From NCBI GenBank assembly GCA_945893045.1, contig CAMDEA010000008.1, positions 1-64,000 of the forward strand: a stretch of DNA of 64,000 nt, written 5' to 3'. Each line of letters begins with the position of its first letter. The first letter of the stretch is position 1. A program made the translations under genes and the position numbers. Below are positions 56,461 to 64,000 of this stretch, piece after piece. Under the pieces are notes generated by a model, which worked only from the letters and a program-made list of their open reading frames with translations, was not told the origin of the DNA and searched no databases. This stretch comes from Planctomyces sp. SH-PL62. Lineage in GTDB: Bacteria; Planctomycetota; Planctomycetia; Planctomycetales; Planctomycetaceae.

Positions 56461-56499
56461 TTCACACTTTCTTAACAATCGGTCGCTCGAATCTTCACT
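56461..56499 (+). promoter_or_regulatory. Candidate Pho box ahead of pstS
   Basis: Six-base units occur at exact 11-base intervals: TTCACA (56461), TTAACA (56472), TCGCTC (56483, degenerate) and TTCACT (56494). Direct repeats of the TT(A/C)ACA type with 11-base spacing are how PhoP/PhoB-type regulators bind DNA. The site is 65 bases upstream of the pstS ATG, and the regulator gene phoB is in the same cluster. Function is inferred from this spacing. Confidence 0.6.
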
Positions 56500-56563
56500 C
56501 CCCGTGCTTAGTTTCCCCGCGTGAAATTGGGAATCAAACAGCACTGAGAAAGGAAGATTTGGA

Positions 56564-57610
56564 ATGCGATCAAGGATGCAATGGTTTTTCGGCGTGGCCG
56601 TTTTGGGCTTGGTCTCGGTCGCGTCCGGCTGCTCCGTGCGAGACGCGAGCGACTCCGCTTCAGGAAAGTCGGAGAGTGGCGGAGCGCCTGCAAAAGCGAC
56701 TGAGGGCGGAACAACCGCCGCGGAAAAGCCGCTTAGCGAGAAGCCGGCCGCCAAACTGTCCGGGAAGGTGACGATCACAGGGTCGAGCACCGTTTACCCG
56801 ATCTCGCAGGCCATGGGCGAAGAGTTCATGAACCTGCACAAGGGAGTTGACGTGAGTGTCGGCGAGTCCGGCACCGGCCCCGGCATGAAGGAGTTGGGCG
56901 AAGGGAAACTCGACATTGCAGATGCTTCTCGGCCGATCAAGCCGGCTGAGGCCGAGGCGTGCAAAGCGGCGGGTGTGGAGTACATCGAATTGAAGGTCGC
57001 GATCGACGGCTTGTCGGTCGTGGTGAATCCCCAAAATGACTGGTGCAAAGCGATCACCGTCGCGCAGCTCAAGGCGTTGTGGAGTCCCGACAGCAAAATC
57101 AAAAAATGGAAAGATATCGACGCTTCTTGGCCGAATGAAGAAATTCGGTTGTACGGAGCCGATCATGCCTCCGGCACGTTCGATTACTTCACGGAAGCGA
57201 TCGTCGGCAAGTCGAAGTCCAGCCGCACGGACTACACGCCGAGCACCGATGACAACGTGCTCGTGAAGGGAGTCACCGGCGATAAGTATGCGTTGGGCTA
57301 CTTCGGCTACGCTTACTACGCCGAGAACAAGAGCAAGCTGAAAGTGCTGCCGATCGCCACCGGCGATGACCTGGCGGCGGCGGTTGCTCCGAGCGACGAG
57401 ACCATTCTGAATGGGACGTACAAGCCACTGTCTCGGCCGCTGTTTATCTACGTCAACAGAGCTTCGCTGAAGAAACCGCAGGTGGCCGAGTTCGTGAAGT
57501 ACTACTTGCACGAAGGCCAATCGTGGGTCAAGACGGTGAGATACGTCGAGCTTCCCGCCGCTGAGTTGGAAGCGGCTCGCAAGACTTTGAGCGAGGCGTT
57601 GTTGAACTGA
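56564..57610 (+). CDS. pstS: Phosphate ABC transporter substrate-binding lipoprotein
   Basis: The 348-residue protein has a lipoprotein signal (WFFGVAVLGLVSVASGC), a Ser/Ala/Glu-rich linker and the phosphate-binding domain: VTITGSSTVYPISQAMGEEF, VDVSVGESGTGPGMKELGEG, DIADASRPIKPAE, LYGADHASGTFDYFTEAIVG and TDDNVLVKGVTGDKYALGYF. The Ser/Thr cluster GSSTVYP and the ASGTFDYF loop hold phosphate. It delivers phosphate to PstCA. AAGGAAG lies seven bases before the ATG. A Pho box candidate lies upstream and a multi-hairpin repeat separates it from pstC. Confidence 0.95.
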   Translation: MRSRMQWFFGVAVLGLVSVASGCSVRDASDSASGKSESGGAPAKATEGGTTAAEKPLSEKPAAKLSGKVTITGSSTVYPISQAMGEEFMNLHKGVDVSVGESGTGPGMKELGEGKLDIADASRPIKPAEAEACKAAGVEYIELKVAIDGLSVVVNPQNDWCKAITVAQLKALWSPDSKIKKWKDIDASWPNEEIRLYGADHASGTFDYFTEAIVGKSKSSRTDYTPSTDDNVLVKGVTGDKYALGYFGYAYYAENKSKLKVLPIATGDDLAAAVAPSDETILNGTYKPLSRPLFIYVNRASLKKPQVAEFVKYYLHEGQSWVKTVRYVELPAAELEAARKTLSEALLN

Positions 57611-57622
57611 ATTTCGTGTAAC

Positions 57623-57861
57623 CGGCCTTCCGGCCTTGGCCCCAACGGGAATGAATTCGAATGACCGGCCCCAACGGGGCAGACTCGAAAGCCCAGGGCA
57701 ACGCCCTGGGTGACGCGGATGCCAAGTGGCAATAAGCCCCAACGGGGCGCGACTCCAGAGATTTCTTCGCACGTTACGCCCCTTCAGGGCTAAGAGGATT
57801 CTGTCAAACGACCCACCCAGGGCGTTGCCCTGGGCTATCGAGTGACGCCCCTTTGGGGCTG
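57623..57861. repeat. Multi-hairpin palindromic element, family I copy 2
   Basis: Same modules as 42940-43151, in the same order, with an extra GGCCCCAACGGGGCAGA module near the left end. It lies inside the pst operon between pstS and pstC, so it will be in the transcript and could reduce downstream expression relative to pstS. Confidence 0.9.
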
Positions 57862-57880
57862 AAGCAGTCGGGAGTTTTGT

Positions 57881-58867
57881 GTGTCAGTCGCTCAAGTCAC
57901 GTCGCCGCTGTCGATCAAGAGTCCGAGTTCGTTGACTCGCCGATTTTCGTGGACGCGCGCGCGTGAGCAGATCATTCGAGCGGTGCTGTTTCTCTGCGGA
58001 GCACTCTCGCTGCTGACGACGGCGGGAATCATCGTCGTCCTGTTCACGGAAGCGATCTACTCATTCGGCGGGACGGCGTTCTTTCAGTCGGTGTCGATCA
58101 CGGACTTTCTGTTCGACACGGTATGGGCTCCGCAACATCCCGATCATCCGCGTTTCGGCATTCTGCCGCTGCTGTGTGGGACGTTTGTCATCGCCGGGTT
58201 GGGCGGCATCATCGGATTGCCGATCGGCTTAGCGAGCGCGATTTATTTGTCCGAGTACGCAAAGCCGAAGATGCGCCGCATCGTGAAACCGGTGCTCGAA
58301 ATCCTGGCCGGGATTCCGACGGTCGTTTACGGCTACTTCGCGTTGGTGTTCGTGACCCCTTACTTGCTACGTCCGATCTTTCAGACGTGGCTCGGTTTCA
58401 ACGTCGATATCTTCAATGCTCTGAGTGCCGGCATCGTGGTCGGAGTGATGATCATTCCGACGGTTTGCTCGCTGAGCGAAGACGCTTTACGCGCCGTTCC
58501 GCGTGGGCTGCGAGAAGCGGGTTACGCGCTGGGTTCGACGAAGTTCGACGTGTCGCTGAAGGTCGTCGTGCCGGCGGCTCTATCGGGAATCCTCGCGTCG
58601 TTTCTGCTGGCGATGGCTCGCGCGATTGGCGAGACAATGGCAGTGACGATCGCGGCCGGACAACAGCCGCGACTCACGCTGAATCCGTTTCGCGGCATGG
58701 AGACCATGACGGCCTACATCGTCAACATCAGCCTCGGCGACACCGAGGCGGGGTCGATGGAATACAAGAGTTTGTACGCGGTCGCTCTTTCGTTGTTCGT
58801 CATCACCCTGTCGATGAATGTGCTGGCTCAATGGGTGTTGAAGCGATTCCGGGAGGTCTACGAATGA
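57881..58867 (+). CDS. pstC: Phosphate ABC transporter permease PstC
   Basis: The 328-residue protein has about six spans ([60 protein letters not shown]) and the permease loop for ATPase contact, [20 protein letters not shown], followed by [15 protein letters not shown]. It pairs with PstA to form the phosphate channel. The start is GTG with GGAG six bases upstream. Its stop overlaps the pstA start as ATGA. Confidence 0.95.
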   Translation: MSVAQVTSPLSIKSPSSLTRRFSWTRAREQIIRAVLFLCGALSLLTTAGIIVVLFTEAIYSFGGTAFFQSVSITDFLFDTVWAPQHPDHPRFGILPLLCGTFVIAGLGGIIGLPIGLASAIYLSEYAKPKMRRIVKPVLEILAGIPTVVYGYFALVFVTPYLLRPIFQTWLGFNVDIFNALSAGIVVGVMIIPTVCSLSEDALRAVPRGLREAGYALGSTKFDVSLKVVVPAALSGILASFLLAMARAIGETMAVTIAAGQQPRLTLNPFRGMETMTAYIVNISLGDTEAGSMEYKSLYAVALSLFVITLSMNVLAQWVLKRFREVYE

Positions 58868-59952
58868 GCGTCTCCGGAAAACTGCGCGAGCCGGCGTTGG
58901 CCAAACGTCATCGCATTGGGCAAATGTTTGAGTGGCTCTGCTGCGGCTCGACGTGGTTCGGCGTGGTCGTTCTGTTGCTGCTGTTGCTGAGCGTGGGTTG
59001 GAAGGCGATGACATGGCCGACGGCCGATGCGGACGCTGCTGATCGAACGGCCGCCATGAAAGCGGACGCGACATCCAATGCGGTCGCGGAGTCCGCTCGC
59101 CCGTTGAGCACGCGATTCCTCACCAGTTACGACTCACGCATTCCGCAGAAGGCGGGCATTAAGGCCGCGTTGTGGGGCAGCTTGTGGTTGCTGTTGTTTG
59201 TCGGGTTGACCACTGTGCCGATCGGGATCGGCGCGGCGATCTATCTGGAGGAGTATTCGAACGAAGGCCGCTGGAAACGGATCATTCAGGTGAATCTGTC
59301 GAACCTCGCGGGAGTGCCATCGATTGTTTACGGCATCCTCGGCCTGACGGTCTTCGTGCGGATGTTTGGTCTCTTCGGGCATGACGGCAAAGTGCTGGAC
59401 TTGAACCTCGGCTTCACCGTTTTGGCAGTGCCGTTGCCGTTCGAGCGGTCGGTGATCTCCGGGGCATTGACGCTGTCGCTGCTGGTGCTGCCGACGGTCA
59501 TCGTGGCCGCTCAAGAGGCGTTGCGTGCGGTGCCGTCTTCCATTCGCACGGCGTCGTATGCTTTGGGTGCGACGCAATGGCAGACGATCCGCCATCAAGT
59601 TCTGCCGGCCGCAATGCCTGGTATCATGACCGGAGTGATTCTGTCGTTGTCACGAGCGATGGGCGAAACCGCACCGCTCATCATGATCGGCGCGTTGACC
59701 TATCTGGCGAGATGTCCCGGCCACATCGACAGCCTGTCCTCCGCGTGGGAGCACCCGTCGGGACTGCTGGAAGCTCCGTTTGATGTCTTCACGTCATTGC
59801 CGATCCAGATCTTCAACTGGGTTTCGCGAGCACAACCCGAATACGACCACCTGGCCGCCGCCGGCATCATTGTCCTGCTGGTCGTTTTGATGTGCATGAA
59901 CACGGCGGCGATCTTGATCCGCAATCGATTTCAAAGGCGAACACAGTGGTAG
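58864..59952 (+). CDS. pstA: Phosphate ABC transporter permease PstA
   Basis: The 362-residue protein has an N-terminal span ([18 protein letters not shown]), a periplasmic stretch of about 60 residues, and the permease core: [78 protein letters not shown] and a last span [17 protein letters not shown]. The ATG overlaps the pstC stop (ATGA). An open frame continues far upstream of this start within pstC but is not translated as one protein. A longer periplasmic insert than in the E. coli protein is notable. Confidence 0.94.
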   Translation: MSVSGKLREPALAKRHRIGQMFEWLCCGSTWFGVVVLLLLLLSVGWKAMTWPTADADAADRTAAMKADATSNAVAESARPLSTRFLTSYDSRIPQKAGIKAALWGSLWLLLFVGLTTVPIGIGAAIYLEEYSNEGRWKRIIQVNLSNLAGVPSIVYGILGLTVFVRMFGLFGHDGKVLDLNLGFTVLAVPLPFERSVISGALTLSLLVLPTVIVAAQEALRAVPSSIRTASYALGATQWQTIRHQVLPAAMPGIMTGVILSLSRAMGETAPLIMIGALTYLARCPGHIDSLSSAWEHPSGLLEAPFDVFTSLPIQIFNWVSRAQPEYDHLAAAGIIVLLVVLMCMNTAAILIRNRFQRRTQW

Positions 59953-60023
59953 CGACAAGCTTACTCCCCGGAAAAGATCCTGGCCTCTCGAAAGAGGCTC
60001 GGCTCTTGAAGGAGCACCGCCCA

Positions 60024-60863
60024 ATGACTCTCATGCAATCGTTCTCCGAACTGATGCACCAGCGGCAGCAGCGTGAGACTGTGAAGAGGAGCCGTCCCGT
60101 GGAGACTGAGGTTACGAAACTCGACGTCCGCAACCTCAACTTTTTCTACGGTGATAAGCAGGCATTGTTCGATGTCTCGATGACGGTGGCCGAACGCTCG
60201 GTCACCGCGTTTATTGGCCCGTCCGGCTGCGGCAAGAGCACGTTTCTCCGCACGCTCAACCGGATGAACGACATCATCGAGGGGACGAGTCACAACGGCC
60301 AAGTCCTGCTGGAAGGGCAAGACATTTACGCTCGCGATGTGGATGTCGTCGCCCTGCGAAAGCGAGTGGGCATGGTCTTCCAAAAATCGACCCCGTTCCC
60401 GAAGTCGATCTTTGAAAACGTCGCCTATGGCCCCAGAGTCGCTGGCCAAAAACAATACAAAGCTCTCGTCGAAATTGTGGAACAATCTCTAAAACGCGCG
60501 GCCTTGTGGGACGAAGTCAAAGACCGCCTGAACGATTCCGCCCTCGCTTTGTCGGGTGGCCAACAACAACGACTGTGTATCGCCCGCGCCCTCGCCACGA
60601 ACCCGGATGTCCTGCTGATGGACGAGCCTGCCTCAGCGCTGGACCCCGCTTCGACCGCGCGCATCGAAGACCTGATCTTCGAACTCAAGCAGAACTACAC
60701 GATCGTCATCGTGACGCACAACATGCAGCAAGCCGCACGCATCAGCGACCGGACAGCCTTTTTCTTCCAAGGCTATTTGATCGAAGTCGACGCGACCCAA
60801 AAACTGTTCACCACGCCGACGAAGAAGCAGACGGAAGACTACATCACGGGAAGGTTTGGCTGA
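60024..60863 (+). CDS. pstB: Phosphate ABC transporter ATP-binding protein PstB
   Basis: The 279-residue ATPase has Walker [41 protein letters not shown] with the Q-loop, signature [20 protein letters not shown], Walker [14 protein letters not shown] and [14 protein letters not shown], then the PstB ending [22 protein letters not shown] 60024 has AAGGAG about ten bases upstream. GTG 59946, overlapping the pstA stop, is a reasonable alternative giving 26 more residues. Confidence 0.95.
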   Translation: MTLMQSFSELMHQRQQRETVKRSRPVETEVTKLDVRNLNFFYGDKQALFDVSMTVAERSVTAFIGPSGCGKSTFLRTLNRMNDIIEGTSHNGQVLLEGQDIYARDVDVVALRKRVGMVFQKSTPFPKSIFENVAYGPRVAGQKQYKALVEIVEQSLKRAALWDEVKDRLNDSALALSGGQQQRLCIARALATNPDVLLMDEPASALDPASTARIEDLIFELKQNYTIVIVTHNMQQAARISDRTAFFFQGYLIEVDATQKLFTTPTKKQTEDYITGRFG

Positions 60864-60873
60864 TCGGAGTTTC

Positions 60874-60979
60874 GGGGGATTGCAAATTGCAAAATGAAAA
60901 TTGCAAATTGCAAATTGTTCGCAGCACTTCGTGTCTTCAATTTCAAATTTGCATTTTTCATTTTTCAATCTGCAATCCC
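60874..60979. repeat. AT-rich inverted repeat ahead of phoU
   Basis: GGGGATTGCAAATTGCAAAA on the left and TTTTCAATCTGCAATCCC on the right are complementary, with further AT-rich pairing inside. The right arm ends four bases before the phoU ATG, and no Shine-Dalgarno sequence is visible there. Confidence 0.82.
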
Positions 60980-60983
60980 ACTT

Positions 60984-61646
60984 ATGACCATACATCTCAC
61001 CCGTGATCTTGGCGTCCTGCACCGCAACTTGCTGTCGATGTGCGCGACGGTTGAAGAGTTGGTCCACAAGGCCGTGGATGCGCTCGGTGATCCCAGTGTC
61101 GATCGCGCCCGCGAATTGGCCAAACGCGATGATGAAGTCGATCGCTATGACGTCAGCATCGAAGAAGAGTGCCTGAAGATTCTCGCCCTGCATCAGCCAG
61201 TCGCCACCGACCTGCGACGCATCACGACCGTTTTGAAAATCACCGGTGAACTCGAACGTGTGGCCGATATCAGCATCCACATCGCCGAACGAGCTTGCGG
61301 TCTGGTCAATCAGCCAGCCATCGAAGTGCCCGAAAAGCTGAAGGAGATGGCTCGCCGAGCAGTCCAGATGCTGCATCAAGCAATCGATGCTTATGTCGGC
61401 TTGGATAGTCACCTCGCGCGGCAAGTTTGCGAATCGGACAACGTCGTCGATGAACTCAATCGCGAGATCATTTACGAATTGATGGCCACGATGCAGGCCA
61501 AGCCGGAGCTGATTGAACCTTTAATTGACCTGTTCTCCGCGTCTCGCCACGTCGAGCGAGTCGCCGATCACGCGACCAACATCGCCGAAGACGTCGTGTA
61601 TCTCGTCGAAGGCGAGATCATCCGGCATCGTGCCCACTTTCGCTGA
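60984..61646 (+). CDS. phoU: Phosphate transport system regulator PhoU
   Basis: The 220-residue helical protein contains two copies of the PhoU three-helix domain with the metal-binding E/DxxxD pattern: RELAKRDDEVDRYDVSIEEE, ATDLRRITTVLKITGELERV and ADISIHIAE in the first half, CESDNVVDELNREIIYELMA and ASRHVERVADHATNIAEDVV in the second. It links PstSCAB to PhoR and lowers PhoB activity when phosphate is plentiful. ATG 60984 follows an AT-rich inverted repeat at once. Confidence 0.95.
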   Translation: MTIHLTRDLGVLHRNLLSMCATVEELVHKAVDALGDPSVDRARELAKRDDEVDRYDVSIEEECLKILALHQPVATDLRRITTVLKITGELERVADISIHIAERACGLVNQPAIEVPEKLKEMARRAVQMLHQAIDAYVGLDSHLARQVCESDNVVDELNREIIYELMATMQAKPELIEPLIDLFSASRHVERVADHATNIAEDVVYLVEGEIIRHRAHFR

Positions 61647-61724
61647 TGATTGTCGTTCCGCGTTCAGAGGACTGATTAGAGCCGCTTCAACGCGGAGCAG
61701 CGAACTCTGTCACCGAAATCCAAT

Positions 61725-62411
61725 ATGGCTAAACCCACCATCCTCATCATCGAAGACGAGCGGTCGCTGCTCGAAATCCTCGCGTACAACCTGACGAACG
61801 AGGGTTTCGAAGTGCTCACCGCCGCAGACGGTCAGGACGGTTTGCGTCGAGCAAAGACGTCGGTGCCGGACTTGGTCGTGCTCGACTTGATGTTGCCAGG
61901 GTTGGATGGCCTGCAAGTCTGCCGCCAAATCCGTTCTGACCCGAAGACGCAGTCCATCCGCATTTTGATGCTGACGGCCAAAAGTGAAGAGGTGGATGAA
62001 ATCGTCGGCTTCAATATGGGGGCCGATGACTACGTCGCCAAGCCGTTCAAGATCAAACCGCTCATCAGCCGCATCAAAGCGCTGCTGCGGCGGCCATCGG
62101 CCGAGCAACAATCCGGCGAGACCGTCGCCATCGAAGGCATCGAGATTGATCGCACCAATCACACGGCAAAGCTTGATGGTGTGGACCTGCAACTGACTCC
62201 CACCGAGTTCAAGATGCTCTGGACGATGATGCGTCGCCCCGGCCGGCCGTACTCACGCAACGAATTGCTCGACAATGCACGCGGCGAAGATGCCAACGCC
62301 CTGGAACGGACCATCGACGTGCATGTCCGCTCGCTGCGCCAGAAGCTCGGCGACAAAGGCCGCTTTGTCGAAACCGTGCGCGGCATCGGCTATCGCTTCA
62401 AAGCGGAATGA
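61725..62411 (+). CDS. phoB: Phosphate regulon response regulator PhoB
   Basis: The 228-residue OmpR-family regulator has a receiver (LIIEDERSLLEILAYNLTNE; LVVLDLMLPGLDGLQVC with the phospho-Asp; LMLTAKSEE; DDYVAKPF) and a winged-helix DNA-binding domain (LTPTEFKMLWTMMRRPGRPY; ERTIDVHVRSLRQKLG; VETVRGIGYRF). It is activated by PhoR and should bind the direct repeats ahead of pstS. The gene is last in the phosphate cluster, 78 bases after phoU. Confidence 0.94.
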   Translation: MAKPTILIIEDERSLLEILAYNLTNEGFEVLTAADGQDGLRRAKTSVPDLVVLDLMLPGLDGLQVCRQIRSDPKTQSIRILMLTAKSEEVDEIVGFNMGADDYVAKPFKIKPLISRIKALLRRPSAEQQSGETVAIEGIEIDRTNHTAKLDGVDLQLTPTEFKMLWTMMRRPGRPYSRNELLDNARGEDANALERTIDVHVRSLRQKLGDKGRFVETVRGIGYRFKAE

Positions 62412-62420
62412 AAATAAAAG

Positions 62421-62494
62421 CCGTACCGCGACCGTCAGGGAGCGGCCTGTATCGAAGGCACAGAGCAGAGCCGCTCCCTGACGGTCGCGGTACA
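62421..62494. repeat. Inverted repeat, family A copy 2
   Basis: CCGTACCGCGACCGTCAGGG, continuing AGCGGC, and the complement GCCGCTCCCTGACGGTCGCG, with a loop unlike that of 1997-2080. It starts nine bases after the phoB stop and may end the phosphate transcript. Confidence 0.9.
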
Positions 62495-62587
62495 GATGGC
62501 TCAGCAGGTTGAAAACCTGCCCCACGTCAATACGCTACCCGCCTCACGCGACTCGGCGTTGAGCACATCCAAACGGAGGCGGGGAGC

Positions 62588-64000
62588 ATGTCGCAGAAAG
62601 AAGCCTGGGGAAGTCGCATCGGCCTGGTGCTGGCAATGGCCGGCAACGCGGTCGGGCTGGGAAACTTTTTGAGGTTCCCGGCTCAAGCGGCCAAAAACGG
62701 CGGCGGAGCGTTCTTGATTCCGTACCTCGTCGCGCTGGTCGTGCTCGGCCTGCCGCTGATTTGGGTCGAGTGGGGCATGGGTCGCTTCGGTGGCCAACAA
62801 GGACATCACTCGTCACCGGGGATTTTTCAGACGCATAGCCGCAACGGGTTCTGGAAATACTTCGGCGTGATGGGGTTGTGGTCCTGCGTCGTCGTGGCGG
62901 CGTTTTATCTCTACATCGAGAGTTGGTGTCTGGCCTATGCGGTCTATTCGGTGATCGGCGGGTTCAAGGGGAAGACACCCGATGACGTGGGAGCCTTCTT
63001 CGGCCAACTGACGGGCGAAAGCGATTTTCAACTGTTCGCGTTCAGCGGCTGGGGGATGTTGATCTTCGCGATCTGCATCGGCCTAAACGTCTTCATTCTG
63101 TCTCGCGGCTTGGCAAAGGGGATCGAACTGGTCTCGAAGATCGGTATGCCGCTGTTGATCGTCTTCGCGGCGATCCTGGCAGTGCGCGGAATGATGATCT
63201 CACCCGACTCCGATCCAGCCGCGAAGCAAAGCGCGCTCGACGGACTGAACTTCATCTGGGAACCGAGGCTCACGTCATTGAAAGACCCGGCCGTCTGGCT
63301 GGCGGCAGCGGGACAGATTTTCTTCACGCTCTCGATCGGCATGGGGACGATTCACTGCTACGCCTCATACCTGCGCGACAAAGACGATGTCGCTTTGACC
63401 GGAGCCACAGCCGCGTGGACCAACGAGTTCTGCGAAGTGATCCTCGGTGGCTCGATCTTGATTCCCATCGCGGTGGCGTATCTCGGCCTGCCGGAAGTCG
63501 TGAACAAGACGGCGGGTGGATCAGGCTTCTCACTGGGCTTCTTCGTGTTTCCAACGCTGTTCAACAACTGGGGAGCATTCGCTCCGATCGCGGGGCTGTT
63601 GTGGTTCGGTCTGCTGTTCTTCGCGGCGATCACCAGTTCGCTGGCGATGGGTCAGCCGATCATGGCGTTCTTGCAGCAAGAGTATGGACAGTCTCGCGGC
63701 CGCAGCGCCGCGACGTTCGGAGCGATGTTGCTGCCGCTGTCTCTGCCGGTCGCGCTCTTTCACAGCAGTGTGTTCTTTGACGAGTTCGATTACTGGGCCG
63801 GCACGGTGATGCTGGTGGTCTTCGCGCTCGGCGAGGCGATTCTGTTCGGCTGGTCCTTTGGCATGGATCGAGCCTGGACCGAGATGACCAAGGGAGCCGA
63901 ACTCGCGATCCCAAAGGTGTTCCGCTTCATCATCAAGTTCGTCACGCCGGTGTTCTTGATTGCGATTCTGCTCGCGTCTGGTGGTGACATGATTGCCAAG
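62588..64000 (+). CDS. Sodium-dependent transporter, NSS/SNF family (5' part)
   Basis: The frame is open to the window edge: 471 codons, with the C-terminus missing. It starts MSQKEAWGSRIGLVLAMAGN, then AVGLGNFLRFPAQAAKNGGG, the sodium- and substrate-binding first helix of LeuT-fold NSS proteins with the unwound NAVGLGN region. Further spans include AFLIPYLVALVVLGLPLIWV, WGMGRFGGQQGH, and LAAAGQIFFTLSIGMGTIHC, YASYL. It couples Na+ entry to uptake of an amino acid or similar solute; which one is not evident. GGAGGCGGGGAG just upstream of the ATG gives a ribosome-binding site. Confidence 0.93.
   Translation, partial: MSQKEAWGSRIGLVLAMAGNAVGLGNFLRFPAQAAKNGGGAFLIPYLVALVVLGLPLIWVEWGMGRFGGQQGHHSSPGIFQTHSRNGFWKYFGVMGLWSCVVVAAFYLYIESWCLAYAVYSVIGGFKGKTPDDVGAFFGQLTGESDFQLFAFSGWGMLIFAICIGLNVFILSRGLAKGIELVSKIGMPLLIVFAAILAVRGMMISPDSDPAAKQSALDGLNFIWEPRLTSLKDPAVWLAAAGQIFFTLSIGMGTIHCYASYLRDKDDVALTGATAAWTNEFCEVILGGSILIPIAVAYLGLPEVVNKTAGGSGFSLGFFVFPTLFNNWGAFAPIAGLLWFGLLFFAAITSSLAMGQPIMAFLQQEYGQSRGRSAATFGAMLLPLSLPVALFHSSVFFDEFDYWAGTVMLVVFALGEAILFGWSFGMDRAWTEMTKGAELAIPKVFRFIIKFVTPVFLIAILLASGGDMIAK

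Noticed and set aside
58123-58863. Upstream extension of the PstA frame
   Set aside because: The open frame runs through pstC in another phase. ATG 58864 overlaps the pstC stop and gives the normal PstA length.

Overview
This 64 kb GC-rich window looks like a chromosome segment of a planctomycete. This is an inference from content: an RTX-repeat protein whose N-terminus carries an LERLEDRILPAT-type stretch, a giant Ser/Thr kinase fused to leucine-rich and WD40 repeats, many GTG/TTG starts, ExbB/ExbD systems next to unknown membrane proteins, and very many palindromic intergenic repeats. No phage, CRISPR array, tRNA or rRNA was found. The only mobile-element gene seen is a REP-associated tyrosine transposase.

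Layout. 1-3029: housekeeping run (3' end of rho, a possible 47-residue membrane peptide, a Uma2-family nuclease, ribH, nusB, a GNAT acetyltransferase). 3049-9129: an ExbB-ExbD-ExbD cluster flanked by two homologous proteins of unknown function, then two homologous lipoproteins. 9383-16602: a surface-polysaccharide modification set (asparagine synthase-like amidotransferase, acyl carrier protein, acyl-CoA ligase, NadE-like amidase, GNAT/FemAB-like acyltransferase, polysaccharide deacetylase), similar in composition to exosortase-associated exopolysaccharide loci. 16948-17685: a lone LolD/MacB-type ATPase. 17693-27343, minus strand: an eight-gene operon with GDP-mannose 4,6-dehydratase, an MsbA-like exporter, a GNAT, a methyltransferase, three glycosyltransferases and a probable GDP-perosamine synthase. 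28004-28999: a CMT1-like glycosyltransferase. 29233-46008: glpK, the RTX protein, a membrane-bound spermidine-synthase-like protein, CorA, a large GH63-like glucosidase, a complementary pair of M16 peptidases, and an Omp85/BamA protein. 46495-54400: a response regulator, the transposase with its REP sequences, the kinase-LRR-WD40 protein and an enolase-superfamily enzyme. 54514-62411: a full phosphate regulon, phoR-pstS-pstC-pstA-pstB-phoU-phoB, with a candidate Pho box before pstS. 62588-64000: the start of a sodium-dependent (NSS-type) transporter, cut by the window edge.

The most unusual property is the intergenic DNA. At least a dozen unrelated families of inverted repeats occur, most of them present exactly twice in the window. 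One roughly 235-bp family is built of four hairpins with 8-bp stems and 5-nt loops, and the stems change in a compensatory way between its two copies. Other repeats end within a few bases of a start codon where no Shine-Dalgarno sequence is visible, and two AT-rich repeats have been taken into coding sequence. Function assignments rest on motifs read by eye; no database search was run.
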